DNA of 64,000 bases, taken from assembly GCA_000697475.1 (NCBI GenBank), contig JNEU01000599.1:35519-99518 (forward strand), given 5' to 3'. The translations under genes were made by a program, and so were the position numbers. Position 1 is the first letter of the stretch. Every line of letters begins with the position of its first letter. A model generated the notes under the pieces. That model was not told the DNA's origin and did not search any database. It was given only the letters and a program-made list of their open reading frames with translations. Origin of the DNA: Lichtheimia corymbifera B2541 (lineage: Eukaryota > Mucoromycota > Mucoromycetes > Mucorales > Lichtheimiaceae). This document shows positions 12,140-23,109 of this stretch, piece after piece.

Positions 12140-15100
12140 ATGCCAGCTCGTGAACATTCGGTGGAAACCATCCGGCGTAGCAGCGAGGTGATGGGCAACT
12201 TGAGAAAGCTCATGGTTGTCAATCGAGGAGTAAGCAGTAGTATGAGATCAATGATGAATGGGATTCATGGGCTAATCAATGCACACACACACGTGCATCT
12301 AAGGAAATTGCCATCCGTGTCTTTCGCACAGCTCATGAATTGTCAATGCGTACCGTTGCCATTTTTTCATATGAGGATCGTTTATCCATGCATCGATATA
12401 AGGTATATAGTATATATGGGATAGTAGTGGGGATACTAATAGCGAATGATGCTATAGGCAGATGAGTCCTATCAGATTGGCAATTTGGGTCAATACACGC
12501 CAGTGGCTGCCTATCTTGCACAAGATGAAATTGTTCGCATAGCAAAGGAGCGTGGTGTCGCTATGATCCATCCAGGTTATGGCTTTCTTTCTGAGAATGC
12601 TGAATTTGCTCGCAAAGTAGAAGCAGCTGGTATCACGTTCATTGGGCCTGCACCTGAAGTCATTGAAAGTCTAGGTGATAAGACAAAAGCGAGACAAATT
12701 GGTAAGGCGTAGTATAATCACATGACCCACAAACACCATTCCGATGCTTACATTGATATATACATAGCTATGGAATGTAAAGTGCCAGTGGTTCCTGGTA
12801 CACCAGGACCTGTGAGCGAATACAAGGAAGCACAAGCATTTATCAAGGAGCATGGATTTCCCATCATCATCAAGGCTGCTATGGGTGGCGGTGGTCGTGG
12901 CATGCGAGTGGTGCGTGATGAAGCTTCCTTGGAAGATGCCTTTAATCGTGCTAAATCGGAGGCATTGTCTGCTTTTGGTGATGGAACCGTATTCATTGAA
13001 CGGTTTGTGGATAAGCCGCGTCATATCGAAGTACAAATTCTAGCAGATCGTGCAGGGAATGTGGTGCATCTCTTTGAGCGTGATTGTTCAGTGCAACGTC
13101 GTCATCAAAAGGTGGTTGAGATTGCACCTGCCAAGAATTTGGATAACGCTGTACGTGAAGCTATTCTGAATGATGCTCTCAAGATTGCCAAAGCTGTAAA
13201 GTATCGCAATGCAGGCACAGCAGAGTTTTTGGTTGACACGCAAAATCGGCATTACTTTATTGAAATCAATCCACGTATCCAAGTGGAGCACACTATCACT
13301 GAAGAGATCACTGGTATCGATATTGTTGCTGCCCAGATACAAATTGCTGCTGGTGCATTGTTACCCCAACTTGGCTTGACACAACAAAGGATTCGACAGC
13401 GTGGATTTGCTATTCAATGCCGAGTAACCACTGAGGATCCTGAAAAGAGCTTCCAACCCGATACTGGTAAAATTGAAGTGTATCGATCATCCGGTGGTAA
13501 TGGCGTACGTCTTGATGGTGGCGCTGGCTATGCAGGTGCTATCATTACCCCACATTACGATTCATTGCTCGTCAAGGTGACATGCTCGGGTTCCACATAT
13601 GAAGTGGCTCGTCGAAAGATTGTGCGTGCATTAGTGGAATTCCGTATCCGCGGTGTCAAGACCAACATCCCTTTCTTGCAACGTTTACTGACTCATGATA
13701 CATTCATCAATGGCCATTGTTGGACAACTTTTATTGATGACACGCCCGATCTTTTCCGCCTCGTGAAATATCAGAACCGTGCACAACGCTTGCTTGGTTA
13801 TCTTGGTGATGTCGTCGTCAACGGATCTCAAATCAAGGGCCAAATGGGTGATCCTGCATTCCGTCAAGAGATTGAGGTTCCTGTTGTGCGTAACAATGGT
13901 GCCAAAGGTGGTGATGCAGCCGCAGAGCTCAAGGATGGGTGGCGTAAGATCATTGTTGAACAAGGAGCAGAAGCATTTGCGAAGGCTGTACGAGACTATC
14001 CAGGCGTATTGATTATGGATACTACTTGGCGTGATGCACATCAAAGTTTATTGGCCACACGTGTGCGCACCGTGGGTAAGTTACTCGCACATTGTTTGTT
14101 TTTGCACATTTTGCTAATGATATGTTATTGTTTATTCATGTATATAGACTTACTACGAATTGCAGCTGCTACATCTCATGCACTTGCAAATGCGTTTTCA
14201 CTCGAATGCTGGGGAGGAGCAACCTTTGACGTGGCGATGCGTTTCCTACACGAGGATCCATGGGATCGATTGATCAAGTTGCGTGAAGCAGTACCCAATA
14301 TCCCATTTCAAATGCTCTTGCGTGGTGCTAATGCAGTGGGCTATACATCCTATCCGGACAATGTCGTGTATGAATTCTGTGACAAAGCGGTCAAGGCTGG
14401 CATGGACATCTTTAGAGTCTTTGATTCGCTCAACTATGTGGAGAACATGAAGCTTGGTATCGATGCTGTCAAAAAAGCTGGTGGTGTTGTTGAGGCATCC
14501 GTATGCTATTCAGGCGACGTAACGGATCCTACCAAGGACAAATACACCCTCGATTATTATTTGAAGCTTACACGAGAATTGGTGAATGAAGGCATCCATA
14601 TTTTGGGTATCAAGGACATGGCTGGTTTACTTAAGCCTGAAGCTGCACGTGTACTCGTTGGTGCTCTACGCAAAGAATTCCCCGATTTACCTATTCACGT
14701 ACACACACATGACACTGCTGGTACTGGTGTAGCATCCATGATGGCAGCAGCAGCTGCAGGTGCCGACGTTGTTGATGTTGCTATTGATGCCATGTCAGGA
14801 ATGACATCTCAGCCCGCCATGGGTGCCCTTGTTGCCGCTCTTGAACAAACCAATCTTGGAACAGGAATTCGTCTCGAGGATATCCACGCTATTAATGCAT
14901 ATTGGGAACAATGTCGCTTATTGTATTCATGCTTCGAAGCCAATGTCAAATCAGCTGACTCGGGGATCTATACCAGTGAAATTCCAGGAGGTCAATATAC
15001 AAACCTGAAATTCCAAGCACAGCAGCTTGGTCTTGGTACGCAATGGAAGCAAATCAAAAAGGCCTATGCCGAAGCAAACCAACTTTGTGGTAACGTGATC

Positions 15101-15931
15101 AAGGTGACGCCTTCATCCAAGGTGGTTGGTGACTTGGCCCAATTCATGGTAACCAACAATCTATCAGCCCAAGACGTCGTTGAACGTGCAAAAAGTCTAT
15201 CGTTCCCTACATCGGTTGTTGAATTCTTCCAAGGTTACCTTGGTCAGCCTTATGGTGGTTTCCCTGAGCCGTTGCGTAGCAACATTATTCGCGATTTGCC
15301 ACGTATCGATGGTCGTCCTGGTGCAACATTACCACCATTGGATCTTCACAAGCTCAAAGAAGAACTCACCGAAAAGTATGGACCCGGCATCCGTGATTAT
15401 GATGTGATATCAGCAGCATTGTATCCCAAGGTCTTTGCCGAATATCGTGAAATGGTCAATCAGCATGGTGATCTATCAGTCATTCCCACACGTTACTTTT
15501 TGGCCAAACCTGAAGTGGGCGAAGAATTCCATATCGAGATCGAGGAAGGCAAAACACTTATTATCAAGCTACTCGCTGTTGGTTCGCTTAGTGGTGATGG
15601 CAAGCGTGATGTCTATTTTGAACTCAATGGTGAAGCACGTGTTGTCGGTATTGTGGATCGCAGTGCAGCTGTGGAAACCGTTACTCGTGAAAAGGCAAAG
15701 GAATCCAATCCTGGTGATGTTGGTGCTCCTATGTCTGGTGTCGTTGTTGAAGTACGTGCCAAGGAAGGTGCTCACCTTAAGGCTGGCGATCCCGTTTGTG
15801 TATTAAGCGCAATGAAGATGGAAACGGTTGTAACAGCACCTGTTGCCGGAAGAGTCGAGTTGGTACCTATCCATGAAGGGGATTCACTTTCATCTGGGGA
15901 TCTTGTAGCTCGCCTTGTCAAAGATTCTTGA
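12140..15931 (+). CDS. PYC: pyruvate carboxylase (cytosolic, biotin-dependent)
   Basis: Five exons: 12140-12229, 12304-12402, 12458-12701, 12768-14075, 14148-15931, giving 1,174 residues, close to yeast Pyc1/2. It carboxylates pyruvate to oxaloacetate with bicarbonate and ATP, the anaplerotic entry to the TCA cycle and gluconeogenesis. Visible modules in order: biotin carboxylase start (KLMVVNRGEIAIRVFR), ATP-grasp Gly-rich loop (MGGGGRGMRVV), the EINPRIQVEH catalytic stretch, carboxyltransferase barrel with metal-site TTWRDAHQSLLATRVRT and HVHTHDTAGTG, and a C-terminal biotinyl domain with the acceptor lysine in SAMKMETVV. There is no mitochondrial presequence, as usual for fungal enzymes. 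The first three introns sit within the first 600 bases of coding sequence. It ends 144 bp from the convergent MATE gene. Confidence 0.97.
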
Positions 15932-16075
15932 ACATAGTATAGCACAATCTCAATTAAAACTATCATATCTGATACGTAACAGCACGTGAAATTCATCGGC
16001 AATCTGTAAATTGTGATTCAAAGCAAAGAAATAAATTTTGGGATATGGAAGAAGGGAATCGGGATATCGGTGCGT

Positions 16076-17694
16076 CTAATCCTTGTTGTTCTCCAAAAGC
16101 TGCTGCTTGACTCGACGGCATTCTGCTTTCCAGTCGACCATGAACAAAAAGAGCATTTGAATGGCTGCATATAAAAAGGACGCGATGCCGAGACCGAGCC
16201 ACATGCTAACGACTGAGGATAAGGAAACGTGGACTGAAAATATAAGCACAAGGCCAATAGGGACACCAATGACGTAGTAAGAGACAAAACTAGCAACTGC
16301 TGAGATGATTTGTCTTCCGAGACCTCGTAGAGTACCGTAACAATGACCATTGATGGTGGGAAACAACATAAAAAAGGCGAGAATTGGTAGTGTTCGAGCA
16401 ACAAGTTGCACCACCTGCTCATCTTTAGTGAATACATATCCAAAGGACGAGCGAGTGCAAATGAGCAACAAAGTAAGTGGTTGGGAGGATAATAGACTGA
16501 GCCAGCAACCTTGAATCCATGTTTCACGAGCGTCAATAGCAGATCCACGGCCTAGTGCATGTCCAACTCGTGTTGCTGCTGCTGATGAAAGTCCATTGCC
16601 CAGCATACGGCTTGCCATAAAGGTTCGAGCTAGCACTGATTGTGCTCCGATTGCTGTGCTACCACCATTGACACTGTGATACGCAATAGCAAGCACAGCT
16701 GCCTCGCCTGCAGCTGTCTCGCATAAATAGGTCATTACATTGAAGCTTGCTTGTCGAATGTAATCCTTCCAGTCATCGAGGCACTTCCAGGTCCATCCAC
16801 CCCATGATTGTTCCATCTTTGCGGCACACCATACTCGTGAATAGACCACAAGGGATATCAGCATTATAGTGTATGTCAACGCCATCCCCAGTGGTGCCCC
16901 TTTGAGGCCAAGGTTCAGGATAAATACAAAAGCATATTGGACAGCTGCATTCACCGGTACAGCCGCAATGAGAATACACATTGAACCATAAACAATTCCT
17001 TGTGCCAGCAAGAACTTGCGATAGGCGTCAAATGCGGAGTATACTGCCATGCCAAAAAAGCTGTACTGCAAATACATGGCTAATAACGTCATAATAAGTG
17101 ATACTGTAAGATCACAAAGGTCGCTTATAAACGTACCTGCTAAATCTGATAATTTTGGATCCTGTCCCATGGCCACCAGCAGTGGACTGCTATATGCAAA
17201 TACAACAGCAATACACGCCAAAGACGCTGTCATGATTGCTATTGCTCGTTGTAAATATAATCCCACCAACGTCTTGTCTCGTGCTCCGGTCCAGGCTTGT
17301 CCGCATAGTTTTTCAAGCGTTGTTGTGCTGCCAACTGTAAGGCAATATCCACCCAAATTTAGAACCATATTCCCAAGAGTCGCTGCAGCCAGCTCATCTT
17401 TGCCCTAAAATCATATAATGCCTCGTATGGTTAATAACATTTTTACATCGTCAACAATCATGCTGCCTAAGAAAGGAAAATACATACAATGTGCCCGATC
17501 ACAGCTATATTGGTTAGCTCCAACAGCTGGTGTAAGATAAATGTGCCAGATATGGCAAGTCCGTTCTTGAATAGCCATGAAAAGGTCTCCAGACGTGTAT
17601 ATGGTTGTACATTATTGACATCTGACCCAAGCAGTGGTGTGTGTTCTTGATGATGATTGCTGGTATCCTTCGAATGATGATGATATTGATCCAT
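16076..17694 (-). CDS. MATE-family multidrug/toxin efflux transporter, copy 1
   Basis: Three exons on the minus strand: 17694-17488, 17404-17137, 17079-16076, giving 492 residues. It is a polytopic membrane protein of about 12 segments, with the MATE-type motif region GQAWTGARDKTLVG, ATLGNM near the first repeat and GLGRQIISAVASFVSYYVIGVPIG in the second half. MATE proteins exchange H+ or Na+ for organic cations or secondary metabolites at the plasma membrane or vacuole; the substrate here is unknown. The second intron (17080-17136) is 57 bp and in frame, so the exon reads through it; alignment with the two downstream paralogues shows it should be removed, since exon 2 is then exactly 268 bases in all three. 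The third intron of the paralogues is absent here. The N-terminus is His-rich (MDQYHHHSKD). Confidence 0.88.
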
Positions 17695-18016
17695 TATTAA
17701 GGAGATGAGATATATAAAAGAAAAACGGCACGTAATTCGGTAAAAGTGAATTGAATTATGAGTGCTCGTTGTGAACAAAGAGCATGGCTCTTTATATACA
17801 CCTGCAACCGAGTGTAAATAGAATTCTGGAAAAACCTTTTTGTCCTCTTTTTTTGGAGCATGTGGGGACCCAGCAGTTGTCATGATCGTCGGAAGGTTTA
17901 TTGAGCAAGCGTCGGACTTGGTCAGGGGACTAAGTATGATAATGTATGGTGGATTGAGAAAGGAGGAGAAGGAGGGGGTGCACAACAGGAGCAAGTTTGA
18001 ATGTGTATTAGAGCGA
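17695..18016. other. promoter spacer between MATE copies 1 and 2
   Basis: A 322-bp gap between the start of copy 1 and the stop of copy 2, both on the minus strand. It must carry the copy 1 promoter and the copy 2 terminator. A TATATAAAG element on the minus strand lies near 17790-17800 (plus-strand CTTTATATA), about 100 bp upstream of the copy 1 ATG, and could serve as a TATA box. Confidence 0.45.
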
Positions 18017-19739
18017 TCATCGTGCATTTGAATGAACCAATCGGTCTTGCTCACACTTAATGCGGTTGTAAGTGGACTGTGTGACCCATCGCCAATTGAT
18101 AGAGGAGATGTAGACCAAATGTGCACTAGCTGCTAAAAAGATGGCCAAACATAAGCCAATCCACAAGCCAACAAGAGCCCAGCCCGCCTTGAATGTGAGA
18201 ATATAGGCAACAGGGAAACCAATCACGTAATATGCGTTGATGTTGATGTACGTGGTAATATCAGGTCTCCCCATACCGCGCATAATACCTGTACATGCTT
18301 GTCCAACGAATTTAACTGCCAGATATAGCCCAAACAAAGGCATCACTTGGGCCACAATGCGTACAATATCGCGATCATTTGTGAACACAAGCCCAACAAG
18401 TTGGCCAAAAGTGGCAAGCAATGGCACCAACATTACCAGGACAAGCGCCACTGCCATAGCAACCGCCAACATCCATGCTGCATGTAACGTTGCCTTGATG
18501 CTGTTGGAGCTGTTGTCGTCGTCTTCGTTGTCTTTGTTATTATTCATGCAAATACTCCCAATCTGGTTGCTGACACGTGTAGCCACAGCGGCTGATAAGC
18601 CCCATCCAAGTGAAGCACACAGCTGATCGAAGCACATGAGAATCGATTGTGCTGCCAAATGTTTTGTGCTCAAGTACGACGCTCCTAAAGATACCAGCTC
18701 AAAGCACCACCATTCGGATGCAAGATTGACAATACCAGGAATAGCGTAACCTAGATACGGCTTCCAGTCATTTAAGCATGCGCTATTCCAACCACCCCAA
18801 CAGGCTGTCTCATGATCCCGCTCGCATTTGAGGTACGCGTATCCAATCAATAACGTCAACATTAACCAGCTTGTTATGGTGCTCGCCAGCATAACACCGT
18901 CAAATCCGAGATTAAGCATAAACGCCAATGTGTATGTCAATATCACCGTCAATGGCGTAGTCAACATTAAGACCCCTGTGCTACCGCCCATAATGCCTTG
19001 TGATTGAAGATACTTGCGGATTGCCTCGCTGATATATAAAAAAGATCGCTAGATATTAGCATGAAGGCAATTGGATTGAGCGGGATAACAATAGCACGTA
19101 CAAACAACAGTAGGCTGGTGCACCAAACAAGTCATACCGTAAATAAATGCCTATCGTATCACGATGTCAGCTTTTGTGTTCCATTGATCCAGAACACGGA
19201 TGGGTATTATATCTTGCCTGCAAAGAGAGCCACATCAGGATCTTGGCCAATGGCCACAAATAACCGAGTTGCATTGAGCCATACTGGTGCCAAAATTACG
19301 TGCCATGCTACAAGGACCACAATTGATTTTTGCAAATGAAGCCCAACCAACGTCTTGTCCTTGGATCCAGTCCATGCTTGACCGCAAAGTGTATCGAGTG
19401 CATTAAGAGTCCCAAGCGCTACGCTGGATGATGTGATGGTTGTAAACATGGTTCCAAGTGCTGAGCCTGCCAGTTCATTTGGTCCCTGTTACAGGTATGG
19501 TGATGGCTTATGTCAATACAAGCGACTCGAGGTCTTGTATGTGGAAAGTAAAGACATACGAGGTGTCCAAACGCTGACACGTATGTCAGCTTACTTAGTA
19601 AATTGAGCAGATAGAATCCTGCAACCGGTATACTGTTTCGAGAAAGCCAATGCAGCTCGTGTGAAGTAGAGGACACCCTTGATGATGATATGGGTATGGA
19701 TGTAGATTTGATAAGTGGTGTCGTCTCATTCGGTGACAT
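18017..19739 (-). CDS. MATE-family transporter, copy 2
   Basis: Four exons: 19739-19560, 19485-19218, 19150-19102, 19028-18017, giving 502 residues. The protein is polytopic, with GQAWTGSKDKTLVGLHLQKS and GRPDITTYININAYYVIGFP matching the two MATE halves. Intron 2 (19217-19151) must start with GC rather than GT: the frame meets TAA five codons later if it is not removed, and using the GCAAGA donor joins ALFAG to IYLRYDLFGAPAYCCL, which matches the paralogues residue by residue. Exon 2 is 268 bases and exon 3 is 49 bases, identical in length to copy 3. An Asn/Asp-rich insert (NNNKDNEDDDNSSNS) lies in a loop of the second half. The likely role is proton-coupled export of a cationic compound; the substrate is unknown. 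Confidence 0.87.
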
Positions 19740-20977
19740 GGTGATCGTTGTGTAAAGATATGAGATATTAAGGATCGAGAGGGCGTTCGTAAAAGGGGAA
19801 AGGGAGGATACGTTGGATATGGCGGAGGCAACAGACCATGATTGGATTGTTTTTATACAGTCTCATACTACTATTTCTTCTTTTTGGATTGGACTTCTCG
19901 ACCCCATTTTCAAAGTTGCCTCACCTCCCCCCCCAGATACATCTTCACACCTCTCCTCCGCTCATGCAGCCGTTTCTTTTCGCAGCTAAACTTAGTAATA
20001 TCGCTTATCAGCTCGTTTTTGCGTCACAAAACTACCACGTATATATATGTTTCTTGCCCCATCTTGCATGGATTCTACGTTTATTCACTGGCACACTCTT
20101 TAGCAGCATCATCCATTGCATATGTGCACGCTCTTGTACATTGGTATGTATTGAAATCAAAGGCGTCGGCATTTGTAGGCTTGATTTAAAGTCGGTAGGA
20201 TGTGCATATCAGGCACAAATTATACGGAGTGAGTTGGGGGTGTAAACCAAATCACTAACGCTAATGTCTCCTTCGAGGAAAAAGAGAAAGAGAGAATCAA
20301 CACAAACTTCCTTGGTCTGCAGCAAGATCATCCAATGAGCTGCTGTTGTACTCGGCACGTAGTTGACATTGCATATTGAATTGGTGCCCTCTAATAACGC
20401 CACAAGCCGATTCGTTTGAAACAATAAGCTGTTCTACCATAGAAATAATGATACCAGGAGCATCATCATACATCCATTGCAAGTGTCAGCTGCCGATCCC
20501 ATCGTTATATGTCTCCGCACCACGATCATGCCGCTTTGTGTTGCACCCCGTGTCTTGGCAGGCTGTGATGCGTTCACAAGCAGATGGCACTACTGCCCGC
20601 TTTTCATCCAGCCTTTTAATTTTCCAGTTTATGTACACACGTCATGTTTTTATGTGCAGCTTTGGGTAATACCGGATACGTTTTGCACAAATCATTTCAT
20701 GTTTTGATCATCCACCAAGAGAACCTCACGCATACTAGCACCAACTTGAATATAAATCGCTACATCCGCATATCCACTTTTCGTATCAGGTGGCTATAAT
20801 TGAATGCTTAATTTTTTTTCGCCATTCACTCTAATGTTGAATGCAAGCGATAACGAATAGACCACACGTGATATTCCTTTTCAGCACATTGTTCATGCGT
20901 GGCAATGCTTGTCGATCCTTTGTTTATACAAGTTGCGTACATACATGGCTCTATATACACATATCCGAAAACAGCAA
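19740..20977. other. intergenic region between MATE copies 2 and 3
   Basis: About 1.24 kb. The part next to copy 2 is purine/pyrimidine-biased and presumably its promoter. On the minus strand, 20482-20300 holds an open stretch (MVEQLIVSNESACGVIRGHQ...) that reads like protein rather than noise, but I find no start exon or continuation, so it may be a gene relic. A plus-strand ORF at 19838-20245 is hydrophobic and low in complexity, and I do not count it as a gene. Confidence 0.4.
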
Positions 20978-22636
20978 TTATGATGTTGACGATATAACCC
21001 TCTCTTCTTCATGCTTGATGCGATGGTGTGTTTTTTGTACTACGGCTGACCAATGGATATTGGCAATGTAGATGGTATGTATCCCTGCTGCTGAGAAGAT
21101 TGCCAAGCACAGCCCTATCCATAAACCAGACAAGCCCCAGCCTGCTATGAATGCAATGGCGTATGCTGCAGGACAACCAATCCCATAGTATGATCCCAAG
21201 TTGATCCATGCCGTTATTGCAGGTCGTCCAATACCACGCAAGATACCCGTGCATGTGTTGCCGATTGTTTTTGCCACCAGATACAAAGCAAAAAGCGGGA
21301 TTAGGCTTACTACCACGTTACGCACCATTTCTTGGTCATCGTTGGATGCAGGTGCGAACCATTGGGCTACTTGGTAACGCAGCGACCAAAGTACTATTGT
21401 TGTTATACTTCCAGCTATGGTGGCCCATATGTAAGCGGTGACAATAGCCATCCATGGGATTTTGTTTTCTCCTAATCGGTTCCCAACACGGATAGCTGCA
21501 GCTGTGGATATACCCCAACCTACTGAGCTTGTCATATCATCGAGACTCATGAGGATGGACTGCGCTGCCAAAAGAAGTGCCTTCTCTCCCACATCGATAT
21601 AGGAGGCACCAAGTGATAAGAGGTCGTAGCACCATAGTTCAGAAACCGCATTAATCATTCCTGGTACAGCATATCGAAAAAATAGGGGCCAATCTTGAAG
21701 GCTTGCTTTAAGATCCCAACCGCCCCAACCTTCACTTCCACGCACCATCTTTGCGTATAGGATGATACCCAATAACATCATCCAGTAGGTAACGCTTTGT
21801 GCTAAGGGCACACCCACAAATCCAAGTTGCATCCAAAATGTCAATACATAGGTGAGCAAGATGCTGAGTGGAGCCACCACGCATTGCACAGTGACGCTTG
21901 CTCCCATAACACCTTGTGCTTGCGTATATTTACGTATCGCCTCGCTATAACAAACATGCACGTTAGTATATACATAACATGGCATATGGGTAAATACTTG
22001 CAAGCAGCTGTAAGCAGGTGCACCCAATAAATAATAGCGGAGATAGAGGCCTGCATCAAACATTGGTGACATTTCAGGAACAATCTAAAGAATACAAAAC
22101 CCGTACCTGCATAATGTGCAACATCTGGATCCTGCCCTATTGTTAGAAACAGCCTTGTGGCGTTCAACCAAAGAACAGCTGTGACCATGTACATAACACC
22201 AAGTATGAGAAATGTGCGTTGTAGATGTATTCCAATAAGCGTTTTATCTCGTGCCCCGGTCCAGGCTTGTGAGCTTAGTGTGTCAAGGGCACTCATCGCA
22301 CCATACGTAATGCTAAAGGCTGTCATGGATGCGAACATCAACGCCAGCGCTGATGCAGCCAATTCGGTAGATCCCTGAAACCAGAAAATCTCTTAGCTTT
22401 TATCGATAATTTGGTTGCCATGGCACTTTGCTTACCAAATGACCACAGGCCACAACACCCACTGTTCTTGACGTCAGTGTTAAAGCATAGTACCCAACAA
22501 TAGGTAAGCTGTTGCGAATGAACCATCTTAATTCAAACACTGTTGCTGTGCGGTCTTCGTCGAGCACTTGATTGGGGTCTATCAGTGATGTTGTCTCATC
22601 ATCAAAAAGCTGCTGTTGGTGTTGGCGGGATACCAT
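20978..22636 (-). CDS. MATE-family transporter, copy 3
   Basis: Four exons: 22636-22436, 22374-22107, 22050-22002, 21944-20978, giving 494 residues. MATE hallmarks include SSQAWTGARDKTLIGIHLQRT and GRPAITAWINLGSYYGIGCP. Intron positions match copy 2 exactly (exon 2 of 268 bases, exon 3 of 49). Here intron 3 (22001-21945) has a GC donor with the ideal GCAAGT context; it joins GAPAYSCL to FEAIRKYTQAQG, whereas the nearby GT would break the frame. For intron 2 I use the acceptor GATGCAG ending at 22051, because it restores the YLRYYLLGAPAY block in register with the paralogues; an upstream TTTAG at 22085 is the alternative. Three tandem same-strand copies suggest local duplication. The substrate is unknown. 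Confidence 0.87.
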
Positions 22637-23109
22637 GCAAAAGAAAGATGTAATCAGACTTGTTTTGGGAAAGCTGCTGTGTATAAAACGGGGAAGGGGT
22701 CACAGATCCAGGGTAACACACTATCGTCATCAGATGCCATCATTTCCTATCCAGATGATAATTATGGCACTTTCGATCCTTTTTCTGCTTGCTATCCATA
22801 GACATCGATCAAGGTCTTTATTAACATATTGTGTGGGATAGCTAGTGGTGTCAATTAACATGGCTTTTTACGCTATTGTGTATTCTTATGCAGATTGGAT
22901 CTGGTCCATGCAGCATGCATACATTAGCTCAATCGTATACCTTGAAAAAAAGACCATCGTTTATCCACATGACATGTTAGCTTTTGATGTTCATTATAGT
23001 GCAGTGTGTAGTGCAGCGAATCCAGGCAACGTCTGTGATAAATCCAATCTGCTGTTGTCATGGTGCTATCGCTGTAGGATTCAATGCAAAGCCGTCCAAT
23101 GAGGGACGT
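22637..23109. other. intergenic region upstream of MATE copy 3
   Basis: About 470 bp between the copy 3 start codon and the first repeat arm. A TATACAC element on the minus strand near 22680 is a possible core promoter. No ORF of note. Confidence 0.4.

Noticed and set aside
19838..20245. 135-codon hydrophobic plus-strand ORF
   Set aside because: It lies in the promoter of MATE copy 2, runs over a T/C-rich tract that gives Leu/Phe/Ser by composition, and a second frame over the same bases is just as open.
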